From NCBI RefSeq assembly GCF_030996345.1, contig NZ_CP118747.1:990001-1054000 (forward strand): a DNA stretch of 64,000 nt, given 5' to 3'. The number at the start of each line of letters is the position of its first letter. Position 1 is the first letter of the stretch. The notes under the pieces were generated by a model. That model was not told the DNA's origin and ran no database searches. It saw nothing but the letters and a program-made list of their open reading frames with translations. The translations under genes were made by a program, and so were the position numbers. This DNA is from Acidithiobacillus sp. AMEEHan (lineage in GTDB: Bacteria; Pseudomonadota; Gammaproteobacteria; Acidithiobacillales; Acidithiobacillaceae). Below are positions 11,886 through 21,592 of this stretch, piece by piece.

Positions 11886-14047
11886 GAGAACTTGCGGTTT
11901 GCCAATTGCTGGAATACCCCGAGGAAGGGAGGATCGAACGAGTTCTATGGATCGACCCCGCAATGAGCGGCCTCTACAGCATCGATATTCAGGCGTCTAC
12001 TGCCATGCCCCTTTTCCGGGAGGCAGAGGAAATAGAGCGGATGCGCGAGACGGGGGAATGGCGCCTCACCGATCCCGACCCCTGGTTGGCATTCGTGGCA
12101 GACGAGGCCATCCCCGAGATCTACCGGCTAAAGAGGGACCGGGCGTGGACGATGATACGTCCTCTAATTCTTGACCAGCCAGCCATCTTCCAGCCTCGCC
12201 TTAGAAGTCGGGCGGTTCAGGCCGTGATGGCGGAGACGGGGGCTACTAAACAGACAATCTACCGCTTGCTACGACGATACTGGCAGCGCGGCATGACACC
12301 GAATGCGCTGCTCCCCGACTATGATCGATGTGGGGGACGAGGCAAGGAGAGGGCTTCCTCAGGAAAGAAGCGGGGAAGGCCCGCCGATAGGGACGATTTG
12401 GGCGTCAACGTCACGCCAGAAATGCGGCAATTATTTCGCTCGGTTGTCACCAAAAAATTTGCAAAAAATGCACAAATGGATCTGCGAGTAGCCTATGACG
12501 AACTGATCGCAAGTGCTTTTTCCGATCAGGCGATCAATGAGCAGACCGGGCGGCAGGAACTGGTCCCACGCAAAGATGCGCCAACCTTCAGGCAGTTCTG
12601 CTATTGGTCCGAAAAAGACAACGATCTTTTTCGAGTCGATCGCATCCGTCGCACGCCGCGCGTCTACGATAAGGACCGACGCGCCATATTGGGATCATCG
12701 ACGGCAGAAACAGTCGGTCCCGCTTCTCGTTTCCAAATCGATGCGACAATTGCAGATGTCTATTTGGTGTCGCGATATGACCGTGCGAAGATCGTCGGGC
12801 GCCCGGTATTGTATATCGTCATCGACGTCTTTAGTCGCATGATTACGGGAGTGTATGTTGGATTTGAAGGACCTTCCTGGGTTGGTGCGATGATGGCGCT
12901 GGCCAATACTGCCACGGAAAAAGTGGGGTATTGCCGCCAGTTTGGCGTCGAGATAGGTGAGGCAGACTGGCCGTGTCAAGCTCTTCCCGATGCGCTACTT
13001 GGTGATCGAGGTGAAGTCGCCGGCAGTGCTGTTGAGACGTTGATCAATAACTTTCAAGTGCGCGTCGAAACCGCAGCACCCTACCGTGCGGACTGGAAGG
13101 GTATTGTTGAACAGCGGTTTCGACTGATTCCTGCCCGTTTTAAGGCCTACGTTGCAGGCTATGTTGCCACCGATTTCCGGGAACGTGGCGCCAAAGACTA
13201 TCGTCTGGATGCAACGCTGGATATCGACCAATTTACTCGTATCATCCTGTACTGCATTCTCTACTATAACAATCAGCACGTCTTGAAGGATTATGAGAAG
13301 ACCCCGGACATGATTGCGGACGGAGTTCAGGCGATACCCTCCGAGCTATGGGATTGGGGGATTGCACACCGAAGTGGTAGCCTGCGTGTCTTCCCACCAG
13401 AGTTGGTTCGACTGAGCCTGTTGCCGAACGCTGAGGCGATGGTAACGGCCACTGGAATTCGCTATGCCGATTGCTTCTACACTTGCCAGAAAGCGATAGA
13501 GGACCACTGGTTTGAACGCGCCCGGCAAAGAGGGCGCTGGAAGGTGAAAATTTCCTACGAACCGCGCTGCATGGATGTGATATACCTTCACGATGATCTG
13601 AGGCAAGGGAAATTCATCTCCTGCACTCTGACAGAAAAGAGCCGCCATCATCTGGGCCGAACTCTGTGGGAGATAGATCAAATACGTCAGGAAGAGCGCC
13701 GCGCAGGACGCAATAACGAGCAACATGTTCAGCGCGGGCGTATCAACTTGATTGAGACAATAAAAAATGTCATGCAGGAGGCCCAGATCATGCAGACGAA
13801 CGCGCCCAATTCTTACAGTAGCAATCGCCAGAGAACGGGTAGCATTCGCGAAAACCGTCGCCGGGAAAAACGGGATAATCAGGAGCGAGAAGCCTTCCAA
13901 ACCAAGCGGCGCAGGGAGGATGCCAAGATAAAGGGGGAGATCCTCCACTTCCCCACGGGAAAAATGGAGGACGACTACCGTCTACCGGACATTGCGGAGA
14001 TTCTTCGTAGGCAAAATGAAGAACAGGGTGATGACGATGCGGGATGA
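11882..14047 (+). CDS. tnsB: Tn7-type transposase subunit TnsB (DDE recombinase)
   Basis: TnsB binds the end repeats, cuts the 3' ends and joins them to target DNA. In the 721-residue product (Tn7: 702) the DDE triad is visible: D287 in FQIDATIADVYL, D375 in LLGDRGEV and E410 in WKGIVEQRF. A Mu-type beta-barrel region follows, and the C-terminal tail is highly charged, where TnsB normally contacts TnsC. The gene overlaps tnsA by 4 bp and tnsC by about 17 bp, so the three are translationally coupled. Confidence 0.95.
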   Translation: MRELAVCQLLEYPEEGRIERVLWIDPAMSGLYSIDIQASTAMPLFREAEEIERMRETGEWRLTDPDPWLAFVADEAIPEIYRLKRDRAWTMIRPLILDQPAIFQPRLRSRAVQAVMAETGATKQTIYRLLRRYWQRGMTPNALLPDYDRCGGRGKERASSGKKRGRPADRDDLGVNVTPEMRQLFRSVVTKKFAKNAQMDLRVAYDELIASAFSDQAINEQTGRQELVPRKDAPTFRQFCYWSEKDNDLFRVDRIRRTPRVYDKDRRAILGSSTAETVGPASRFQIDATIADVYLVSRYDRAKIVGRPVLYIVIDVFSRMITGVYVGFEGPSWVGAMMALANTATEKVGYCRQFGVEIGEADWPCQALPDALLGDRGEVAGSAVETLINNFQVRVETAAPYRADWKGIVEQRFRLIPARFKAYVAGYVATDFRERGAKDYRLDATLDIDQFTRIILYCILYYNNQHVLKDYEKTPDMIADGVQAIPSELWDWGIAHRSGSLRVFPPELVRLSLLPNAEAMVTATGIRYADCFYTCQKAIEDHWFERARQRGRWKVKISYEPRCMDVIYLHDDLRQGKFISCTLTEKSRHHLGRTLWEIDQIRQEERRAGRNNEQHVQRGRINLIETIKNVMQEAQIMQTNAPNSYSSNRQRTGSIRENRRREKRDNQEREAFQTKRRREDAKIKGEILHFPTGKMEDDYRLPDIAEILRRQNEEQGDDDAG

Positions 14048-15680
14048 CATGACCACCCTTGCTGAATACAGCGAAAACCCGTTCATCGCAAAGTTGCCGC
14101 CCGTCTTGTCCGTGAATGAGGCATTGCGGGCTATGGCAGGGCCACCAAAATTCAGTGAAAAAGAGCGTGGCTATCCTGCCCATCTGCGGGCACATTGCGT
14201 CCTGCGACTGAAGAACTATTTCGAGCCGCTCGAGAACCATCTGCAATTGGAAGCGAAGTTCGGCATGCTTCTTCGCCAAGGGTACCTTAGTCGCAATCCC
14301 AACACTAACGACTACATTCACCGCCTGCAGGAGGGCTACGAGCGAGTAATTGGGAAGGATCTTGCCGCTGTCCGGCGCCCAATCCGCTCTACGGCGAGTA
14401 GCTTTGCCCTGATCGGTTGCTCCGGCATCGGCAAGAGCTACGGCATGGGCAGGGTCCTGGAGCTCTACCCGCAGGTCATCCACCATGTCCACCCTTTCAG
14501 TCTTGACCAAGTGGTTTGGCTGAAGCTGGATAGCCCCTACAAAGGATCGCCTAAACAACTTTGCATTAGCTTTTTTCAGGCGATAGACAATTTGTTGGGC
14601 ACCCGGTACCGCGCCCGGTATGGGGCCAGTCGGAGCTCTCTTGATGAAATGATGGTCCAAATGGCGCAAATCGCCAACCTGCACGCCCTCGGTGTACTCA
14701 TCGTCGACGAGATTCAGCATATTAGGGAGGCCCCGGGCACTGGAGCCGACGCCTTATTGAATTTTCTTGTGACATTGGTGAACACCATCGGCATCCCGGT
14801 AATTGTCATTGGTACGCTGGGAGCGTTGCCGTTGTTGCAGGGAGATTTCCGCCAGGCGCGTCGGGCCAGTGGCTTAGGAAGTTTGGTCTGGGAACGCATG
14901 GAACAAGGTCCGACCTGGAACTATTTCGTCGACCGCATATGGAAATACCAGTGGACGCGAGAGTTGTCCCCGCTGACCGACGAGATTCGTCAGGTGCTTT
15001 ATGACGAAAGTCAAGGAATTATTGATGTGTTGGTCAATCTTTTCATGATGGCACAACTGCGTGCCATACAGCTGGGAGCGCTGCGAGACAGACCGGAGTG
15101 TATTGACCCTGGTCTTCTGCGTCAGGTTGCGCGTGAGCACTTACGACTCATCCACCCCATGATTGACGCCTTAAAGCGGGATGATCGGGAGGCAATCGCA
15201 AAATATGACGATATACGCCCATTGCATGACCATGCTGCACAAGTCTTTGGGGACTCGCTTGCGCGCTTATCGGGGCCTTCTTTTGAGAAGGCCCCTGCCC
15301 CCGAGAGGTTGGCGATTGGCGAGGATGCAAGCGAGAACCAAGTTGTAGCGGCGATCTTGCGCGCTTTGGGAGACTTGGGAGTGGCGCCGGACCTTGCAAA
15401 GGTTCTATTGACAGAGGTCCGTGCCGAAAATCCGGGGCTATCCGCCCTGGATCTCGTGGCAAACATCGCCGCGATGCTGCAAGGACGAGGGCCCGTGCGT
15501 CCAAGCGCCAAAGTAGGTCGGAAGAAAGTACGAACGTCCATAGCTGGGGCAAAAGCGTTGTCTGACGCGAATGACCTCAGGTCAGTTGTCACCGCTGGGA
15601 AAAAAGATGGGCTGTCTGCTTACGATTCACTGAAAGGTGTTGGAGTGATTAAACCGCCTCTGAATGACCTTGCTGGATGA
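14031..15680 (+). CDS. tnsC: Tn7-type AAA+ regulator TnsC
   Basis: TnsC is the ATPase that polymerises on target DNA and links the target selectors TnsD or TnsE to the TnsAB transposase. The 549-residue protein has Walker A GCSGIGKS near residue 135, Walker B LGVLIVDEIQH near residue 230 and the sensor region VIGTLGALPLL. Tn7 TnsC has 555 residues. Start choice among ATG 14031, 14037 and 14049 is uncertain; 14031 follows AGGGTG closely. The gene overlaps the end of tnsB. Confidence 0.93.
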   Translation: MTMRDDMTTLAEYSENPFIAKLPPVLSVNEALRAMAGPPKFSEKERGYPAHLRAHCVLRLKNYFEPLENHLQLEAKFGMLLRQGYLSRNPNTNDYIHRLQEGYERVIGKDLAAVRRPIRSTASSFALIGCSGIGKSYGMGRVLELYPQVIHHVHPFSLDQVVWLKLDSPYKGSPKQLCISFFQAIDNLLGTRYRARYGASRSSLDEMMVQMAQIANLHALGVLIVDEIQHIREAPGTGADALLNFLVTLVNTIGIPVIVIGTLGALPLLQGDFRQARRASGLGSLVWERMEQGPTWNYFVDRIWKYQWTRELSPLTDEIRQVLYDESQGIIDVLVNLFMMAQLRAIQLGALRDRPECIDPGLLRQVAREHLRLIHPMIDALKRDDREAIAKYDDIRPLHDHAAQVFGDSLARLSGPSFEKAPAPERLAIGEDASENQVVAAILRALGDLGVAPDLAKVLLTEVRAENPGLSALDLVANIAAMLQGRGPVRPSAKVGRKKVRTSIAGAKALSDANDLRSVVTAGKKDGLSAYDSLKGVGVIKPPLNDLAG

Positions 15681-16791
15681 AGGTCGTCAATGCTTGCCTA
15701 CTTTCCCAGAGTGTATCCGGATGAACTGCTTTACAGCGTGCTTGCGCGATACCACCGGCATACGTGTTCTCAAAGTCCAAAGCAGACCATTCAGGATTTG
15801 TTCGGTGCCACGGGCGTGAAGGCGAATGTTGCGCTACAAAGCCGGATAGCGGCTCTCTGTCAAAACATACCAGCTGATCGTGGACTTGATCCTGAAAAAC
15901 TGATCAAAGAAACTACGCTCCTCCCTTATTATGTAGCTTTTGCCACGGAAGAGGTGACCAAATTTGCCATTTCCCAGTTAACCGACGGCCATGCGGAATC
16001 GGTTTTCGCGCGACTTGGCATTGCAGCGAGCGTGATCTCGGCGCCAGATAGTCTGCGATATTGCCCAGTTTGTCTGAGTGAGATGCAGAGACAATACGGA
16101 GAGTGGTACTGGAGGCGTAGCCATCAACTTCCCGGTGTTCTGTTATGCCCAGACCACAAGGTTTTTTTGGTTGATAGTAGCATGGTCCCCAACGGAGAGA
16201 ATCAACATGCATTTATTGCGTGCTCTCTACAAAACTGCAAACTTCTAGCGTTGGCCAAGAGTTGGGAATGCGAGCCGCAGGGGATGACGTTGTTGCAAGA
16301 TATCGCTGATCGCAGCGCGTCCCTTTTGGCTGCTGCGTTGAAGCATGAAGAATGTCGTGATTGGGGGGTATATTACCTCGCCGCGGTTCGCAACCGAGGT
16401 TTCGCGAAAGGAAAGCAGAGAGTAGATCAAGCGTCCTTTCGGGAAGCTTTCTCTCGTTTTTTTGCGCCGATTGCCAATGTGGTTCCACAAGCGTTCAATG
16501 GGGACTGGCCTGTGGCCATGGTCCGGAAGCACCGTAAGGCATTTCATCCACTACAACACATCTTGCTGCAAATGTTCCTTGACCGATATCCAGTTATTGT
16601 GAAGCCTGCAGATCCTTCATTTGAAGAGGGTCCATGGGAGTGCCTCAATCATTTGGCAGAGCACTTTGGGCGCAAAGTCGTTGAATCGTTGACTGTGCGC
16701 CGGGAGATGGATAGGTTTGTTGGACGGTTTTCGTGTGCGTGCGGTTGCAGTTACACGCGAGTGGCGGGGTCCTCGATTCCACCACATATCG

Positions 16792-18095
16792 GGTTCTTCG
16801 ATGTTTCATGTGGGTAGCCTGAGATCCAGTTTACCGAGGATCAGGTAGGCCATGTTGATAAAGTTCTTGTGGGTACGGTAGCCACGGGCTTTTGCCTTGG
16901 CGGACTGGAGGAGGCTATTGAAGCCTTCCAGAATCCCGTTGGTGATCTGGCTCTCGAACCAGCGGAGCACACCATCCCAGTGATTCATGACGGTGTAGGC
17001 GACCTTGACCATTGGCGGTAATCCGCTGTCCTTGACGTTTTCCACCCAGGCCTTGAGCAGGGTGGCGCCCTGGTGGCGATTCTGGACGGTGAAGATTTCT
17101 TGGAAGGTCAGGCGAAGCTGATAAGCCTGTGCTGTCTTGAGGTTCTGGTTCTTGAGGATCTCCCGGAGCCTGGCGCTTTGCTTGGCGGAGAGCTTTCCCG
17201 GGTTCTTGAGCCAAAGCCAGCGGCTCTTTTTCAGGTCTGGTTGGGAGAGGGCTTCCCCCTTGCGTACGGCATCTACGGCCTCATTGACGAGCTTCATGAG
17301 GTGAAAGCGATCGAAGGTGACCTGGGCGTTGGGCAGGTGTTCTGCGGCCCCTTTTTGGAAGGCTGGCGAGAGGTCCATGCTGACCTCCGTAATGGCCTCG
17401 GCGCTGCCGCCATGGGCCTGCAGATCTTCGGCGAACTGCGCAAAAGTCTCGGCATCCTTGCCGGGTGTGGCAAACAGCAGGCGCTTCGCCACGAGGTCCA
17501 CAAACAGGGTGATGTAATCATGGCCGCGCCGGCTGCTCGTCTCATCGATACCGACGGAATGGACCTCTGACATGTCCGCGGCCTCGCGGGCCTTGGCGAC
17601 GTAATGATCGAGCACCCGCCAGAGTCGCTGGTCCGTCTCCCGCACTAGGCGGGAGACCGTCAACACGGGCATCTCCCGGACCATGGCCATGACTAGAGCC
17701 TCAAAGAGCAGCGTGAATCCCGAGCCTTCCCGCGCCCAAGGGACGGATACCAAATGCACGCCGTGTTCCGGGCAATGGACCCGTGGTACGCGGGCATGGA
17801 GATAAGCCGCATGCTGGAAGAAGTCGAGGTGACGCCAGACCTTCTCCTGGGTGTCATAGACCGGGCAGTCCTGGCCGCAGACCGGACAGGGAAACTGACT
17901 ACCCCTTGGGAAGTTCACATGCAGGTCCAGGCGCTTTTCCTCCACCGTGAACCGCACATCGTCCACCATCCACGGCGGAACCAACCCCAACGCCAGAGTG
18001 AACAGTTGATTACCTTGGTCCATCCTTATCCTCAGCTCGCTGCCCTTCCCATAAAGCAATCATACCGCCTTACCCACTCAATGTGTCGAGGAGCC
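16792..18095 (-). mobile_element. ISL3-family insertion sequence, copy 1
   Basis: The element is 1304 bp long. Its outer 25 bp form an imperfect inverted repeat (GGTTCTTCGA... at the left, GGCTCCTCGA... read inward from the right; 16 of 25 positions agree). It is flanked by the perfect 8-bp direct repeat ACATATCG (16784-16791 and 18096-18103), the size expected for ISL3. It appears identical over its coding region to the two copies at 31838-34450. Confidence 0.95.
16806..18023 (-). CDS. ISL3-family transposase
   Basis: The 405-residue DDE transposase of the ISL3 family catalyses movement of the 1304-bp IS. It has the N-terminal zinc finger CPVCGQDCPVYD, a helix-turn-helix segment, and the DDE_Tnp_ISL3 core with VGIDETSSRRGHDY (first Asp), VSMDLSPAF (second Asp) and a C-terminal glutamate in NGILEGFNSLLQ. 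I chose the ATG preceded by GAGGATAAGG; an in-frame start 12 codons earlier is less likely. All three copies in the window translate to the same protein. Confidence 0.93.
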   Translation of the reverse strand: MDQGNQLFTLALGLVPPWMVDDVRFTVEEKRLDLHVNFPRGSQFPCPVCGQDCPVYDTQEKVWRHLDFFQHAAYLHARVPRVHCPEHGVHLVSVPWAREGSGFTLLFEALVMAMVREMPVLTVSRLVRETDQRLWRVLDHYVAKAREAADMSEVHSVGIDETSSRRGHDYITLFVDLVAKRLLFATPGKDAETFAQFAEDLQAHGGSAEAITEVSMDLSPAFQKGAAEHLPNAQVTFDRFHLMKLVNEAVDAVRKGEALSQPDLKKSRWLWLKNPGKLSAKQSARLREILKNQNLKTAQAYQLRLTFQEIFTVQNRHQGATLLKAWVENVKDSGLPPMVKVAYTVMNHWDGVLRWFESQITNGILEGFNSLLQSAKAKARGYRTHKNFINMAYLILGKLDLRLPT

Positions 18096-18839
18096 ACATA
18101 TCGTCGATTATGGCCCCCTTTTGGATGTGAGGCTGAAACAGAGAGTGCGGGAAGGGCTTGGCCTTAGATCGATCGCACGTGATCTCGGCGTTGACACTGG
18201 AACAGTGCGATTGCGGGCGAGCAAGCTTGGTTTGCCTGTACCCTGGAAGGCATTATCCGGACGAAATGTTAGCCAGCGCCCGCTGGAACGGGATTCGATG
18301 AGAGAACATTGGCTAGATATCCAGCGTAATCGCCCGGCGTTGTCACGTCATCAACTCGCTCGTTTATGCCCCAGGGAACATGCTTGGCTCTATCGAAACG
18401 ATAGAGAATGGCTGATTGAACATTCGCCTGCACCGAAACATGGGAAATGGCTGGATCAACGAGTAGATTGGAAGGCGTTTGATCGTCACATGGCAATCCA
18501 ATTGCGTAAGGCTGCTAAGGATATACACCAGCAGGTTCCGCCGCGACGGGTTACCCAGACAGCCTTAGTGCGCACGCTGGAGCATTCCCAGCGCCTCTTT
18601 AAGTCCCGTTCAAAATTGCCTGAAAGCGTCAGGACCCTCGATGAACTGGTAGAAACAGTTGAGGATTTTCGCTTACGTCGCATTACCTGGGCAGTAGCCG
18701 AACTGAACCGGCAAGCTTTGGAGGTGCGCGCTTGGCGCGTTCGTCGCCTCGCGGGGTTGCCCCCAAAGGCCTCAGATCGGGTGGAAGCGGCGCTGACGGC
18801 ACTGGTTGAACACCCCCAGCCCATCGCGGGTGCTGCATC

Positions 18840-20471
18840 GTGATTAGAATAAAAGAGTTTTGCGATGTGTCTGAGGTTCTTCAACTTTATTGGTTGGCCG
18901 GGCTTCAGAAAAACGCCAAGAATGATTGGCTATTAAATGTCGTAACGCGAGGCGAGTCTTCGGGGGGCTTTGTCATGTGGAAACTCCCGATTGGCCTATT
19001 CCCAGTACTCGCACTCGGCTACACATTTCATGACGGTCAGTTAGATAAAATCACCTATGGCGAGTATGCGGATGTGATAATTCCAAACTTGGCAGAAGGA
19101 CAGGAAACGGATTCATCCGCCATCCCTGCTGAGTTATACCCATTTTACGGATGGTCATCCGGGGTGCAGCGATTGTTTCGTTACGAAGTGGGCCGGGTAG
19201 AGTATCTGATCCCGGCAATGGAGCTGATCCGCAGCCTCTTTCTACATAATAAAACGCTTGCAAACTATATCATGCAACCTGGTGGTATCATGACACTCTA
19301 CAGACCGATTATGCCAGGGTATAGCTCTCGATTGCAGCTAGACTTTACGCAGAAAATGCCAGTCAGGTCCCTGAAAAGACCGTTTTTGCTGGAATTTGCA
19401 TGGCTGGCTGTGGACCCTGAGGGGAGGCGGTCTTGGGACAGCGTTTATGAGCGATCAGTCAATCAACGATTCATGACATTTGATCCTCCGGAGTTACGCA
19501 ACTGCAAGATCAAGTTTCGTGGCGTTCGTGAGAAAAATCGTTGGTTGATCATGGAGATAATCGAGATAGCAGGGAAGAACGTTCCTTGTGATATTTTGTA
19601 TTATTCACATCCATCACTGAAAACAGATGTATCTGTCCAGATGCCAAGAGGCGAGTTAATCACGCGGAAGAAGCGCGGTGTATCCTCGGAAGATAGTCCT
19701 TTCACGGTGGATATAGAGAGTTCTGGAAGCAAGACGGATGTGAATCAGCCAGCGCTGCAACTAATGACAAGGTCCAGTATTTTCGAGCGAGAAGTAGAAG
19801 TGTTCGTAGTAAAAAATGGAAATCGGATTCGTTATCGAAAGGTTGGAGATTTGGCTGGTATTGGGGGATTTAATGAAAATATAAATGTTAACGTTCGCAG
19901 TGGTGTGGCAAAAATCCCCCCGAAGAAGGTCAGTGTTGCGCCTGAGTCGCAGTTTGATAATTTGGCCCCTTTAGAATTTCAGTTGCTTACAATCGAGAGC
20001 AAAGAGAGTTCTGAAGATTTGATGAGGCTAATGCAGGTCATAAGAGAAATGGCAAATAGGCTTGTCAAAGTGGATGTTTTGATGGCGCTCTGCCGCCTGC
20101 CTGTTGGTCGATCGTTCTCTATGATTGGAAACCGCCAGAGATTATGTCTAGTAGCAGTATTATTTCAGAAGGGCAGTCATCCTATTGTCTTATTGGACGT
20201 GGAACACAGAAAAAATACAGCGCTATCTACCCTCCTTATTAGGTACAAAGGCGAATTATCACTTCAGGATATTGAGGGACACGTTTTGGCTCTTTTGGGT
20301 GGAGTTGATCGTCGTGGTGGACATTGGGATTTAGCGGTAAAACCTCCTTGTCCTGCCGATTATGAGCCTTTACGAAAAGTGATGAGGCCCGTGCTGGCGC
20401 GCCGAACAAGAGAGGCGGAAAACTATTTCTGGGCAGAAAAACTTAAACTGATGATCTTTGGGCGGTTGTGA
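18840..20471 (+). CDS. tnsE: Tn7-type target selector TnsE
   Basis: In Tn7, TnsE directs insertion to DNA undergoing discontinuous replication, especially conjugating plasmids, through contacts with the sliding clamp and 3'-recessed ends. This 543-residue protein (Tn7: 538) is recognised by size, by position after tnsD, and by its C-terminal region (MALCRLPVGRSF..., LLDVEHRKNTALSTLLI). It starts at GTG 18840, overlapping the tnsD stop by 4 bp. No defect is visible. With tnsD broken, TnsE is the only intact target selector in the element. Confidence 0.88.
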   Translation: MIRIKEFCDVSEVLQLYWLAGLQKNAKNDWLLNVVTRGESSGGFVMWKLPIGLFPVLALGYTFHDGQLDKITYGEYADVIIPNLAEGQETDSSAIPAELYPFYGWSSGVQRLFRYEVGRVEYLIPAMELIRSLFLHNKTLANYIMQPGGIMTLYRPIMPGYSSRLQLDFTQKMPVRSLKRPFLLEFAWLAVDPEGRRSWDSVYERSVNQRFMTFDPPELRNCKIKFRGVREKNRWLIMEIIEIAGKNVPCDILYYSHPSLKTDVSVQMPRGELITRKKRGVSSEDSPFTVDIESSGSKTDVNQPALQLMTRSSIFEREVEVFVVKNGNRIRYRKVGDLAGIGGFNENINVNVRSGVAKIPPKKVSVAPESQFDNLAPLEFQLLTIESKESSEDLMRLMQVIREMANRLVKVDVLMALCRLPVGRSFSMIGNRQRLCLVAVLFQKGSHPIVLLDVEHRKNTALSTLLIRYKGELSLQDIEGHVLALLGGVDRRGGHWDLAVKPPCPADYEPLRKVMRPVLARRTREAENYFWAEKLKLMIFGRL

Positions 20472-20518
20472 GTTGTTTGAGCGAGTCAGTCCATATGAGC
20501 GGAAATAATGTTTGCTTA

Positions 20519-20577
20519 GAGAATCTCTGAGCTAGCGCGAAAATCGGCATGATTCTGGGTGGCCTTGTTGCGCGGGG
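20519..20577. mobile_element. solitary end of an IS5-family element
   Basis: GAATCTCTGAGCT followed by GCGCGAAAAT and TCATGATT closely matches the intact IS end at 63383 (GGAATCTCTGAGCTGGCGCG), with the match fading after about 55 bp. No transposase is attached. It marks an old insertion or deletion junction behind tnsE. Confidence 0.6.
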
Positions 20578-20611
20578 TAGGACGATGAAGTCTCAATATT
20601 GGTGTGGATAC

Positions 20612-20710
20612 ATGGCGAAGCAAACCCTCTACGACAAGCTTTGGGAGCAGCATGTGGTGCTGCGCGAGGAGGATGCGGAGGTCGCGTTCGGCAATAAGTC
20701 GATTAAGTGA
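20612..20710 (+). pseudogene. 5' fragment of leuC (isopropylmalate dehydratase large subunit)
   Basis: The open frame begins MAKQTLYDKLWEQHVV, the characteristic N-terminus of LeuC, and then departs from the family after about 16 residues and stops at codon 33. The rest of leuC is absent. It sits between an IS5-like end and a methylase scrap, so it was probably brought in or left by rearrangement. The match is short, but the LeuC N-terminus is distinctive. Confidence 0.55.
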
Positions 20711-20834
20711 GATGATGGAAGCGCCACTCGCTTCCACGAATGCGACGTCATGAGCGGCAAACAGTGCTCGTTCGGCAGCCTTCTATGGAGAATGTGCTCG
20801 CCAGAACATCTCGCACGTGATTATTCAGCCTTGG

Positions 20835-21129
20835 CCACGCGTTTGCGTGAAGGTTTCCCGATGAAGTTCGACCGCACGAATACAGCCTGCCGGGGCCTTC
20901 ACTGGCATGCGCGGATCGTCCGATGTCTTCCATGCTGCCAGAAGCCGTGCGATGGCCGGCAACAAGAAATCCCCGCCACCAAACGACGGCTCTAGGAGCT
21001 TGAGTTTGTGCAGCGGACGGTTGGCCTCATAGCCACTAAGATCGAGAAGAAAATCGACGATTTCGCGGCGCGTAAAGATGGCGCCGCGCGCCTCGATGCC
21101 GGCGTCGGTTGCGAGGATTTCGACTGCCT
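20835..21129 (-). pseudogene. remnant of an N6-adenine DNA methyltransferase
   Basis: Reading the minus strand gives GIEARGAIFTRREIVDFLL, then LLEPSFGGGDFLLPAIARL (motif I of N6-adenine methylases, the S-adenosylmethionine site) and later IRAVELHRETFTQTR. This is the N-terminal third of an Eco57I/BREX-type methylase. There is no start upstream in frame (a stop interrupts at the 5' side) and stops follow after TRGQG, so only a broken piece remains. It indicates that a restriction or BREX-like system once lay in this island. Confidence 0.6.
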
Positions 21130-21205
21130 ACGCTACCGGGTAATGTCGCTGCAAGGACGACTGCCGGGCGGCGAGTCCTCCGCTGCTCGCCTGGAGCGAA
21201 GCGAG

Positions 21206-21463
21206 GGCGAGTAGTCCCTGGTAGATGCAACGCGGTGTACTGTATCCGCCGAAACGACCGCGAGAGCTGGGAGTGCAGGCGCGTGCAGTGCCGCATGGTT
21301 GCCGTCAAGTCAGTTGGGAGACGAGTGTACCGTCTGCGCCCCAATCAGGGCGTGACGGTACGCCGGTGACCAGGACGGCCGGGGTCCATTATCTGGTCGG
21401 CAGCGCAAGGCCGATCACGCATGGACGCACGAAAAGGCGTGCTGAGCACGCCGACTCTCCTTG
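21206..21463 (+). repeat. 258-bp inverted-repeat copy A (partner at 42123-42380)
   Basis: This segment from GGCGAGTAG to CTCCTTG matches the reverse complement of 42123-42380 at roughly 85 percent by eye, with the same length and clear ends. No convincing gene is encoded; one minus-strand frame keeps TATMRHCTRLHSQL in both copies, but without a shared start or stop. The two copies bracket about 20.7 kb of cargo. Confidence 0.75.
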
Positions 21464-21592
21464 CAGTTTTTATCCCAAAGGGCGAGACGAGCGAGTGGGG
21501 GCACGCTTGTTGCTCCATCTCCAATTTAGGCATGTTGGCAGCCTTGGCAGTACCAGCGGATATGTTCTATAAACGCAACAGACGTAACGATA

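Larger units (their letters stand above)
15690..18843 (+). pseudogene. tnsD: TnsD (TniQ family target selector) interrupted by an ISL3-family insertion
   Basis: TnsD binds attTn7 inside glmS and recruits TnsC. The 5' part (15690-16791) encodes the TniQ domain with the zinc motif CPVC...CPDH (residues about 128-155), and the 3' part (18104-18843) encodes the rest, including a helix-turn-helix-like SIARDLGVDTGTVRLRASKL. Between them lies the IS with the 8-bp duplication ACATATCG. Deleting the IS plus one duplication leaves 1842 bp, exactly 614 codons including the stop, with no stop inside. The insertion is therefore recent and potentially reversible. As it stands only a truncated protein that runs a few codons into the IS can be made. 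Confidence 0.92.
10901..20471 (+). mobile_element. Tn7-like transposon, right end and tnsABCDE module
   Basis: The element begins with TGTTAACG 24 bp downstream of the glmS stop, the position and orientation of Tn7 insertions. All five Tn7-type genes follow in order on one strand with ATGA-type overlaps or short gaps (tnsA/tnsB, tnsB/tnsC, tnsD/tnsE). Tn5468 of A. ferrooxidans is a known Tn7-like element at this very locus and this is probably a relative. Beyond tnsE the sequence becomes a mosaic of gene scraps; I could not find a matching left end or the second copy of the flanking 5 bp (CCGCC), so the true extent is unknown. tnsD is interrupted by an ISL3-family IS. Confidence 0.9.

Noticed and set aside
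17073-17570. Open frame of 165 codons antisense to the ISL3 transposase
   Set aside because: It recurs identically in all IS copies as a shadow of the transposase and has no recognisable domain.
21206-21463. Group II intron or retron RNA in the inverted-repeat copies
   Set aside because: No domain V-like sequence and no reverse transcriptase gene are present in or near either copy.
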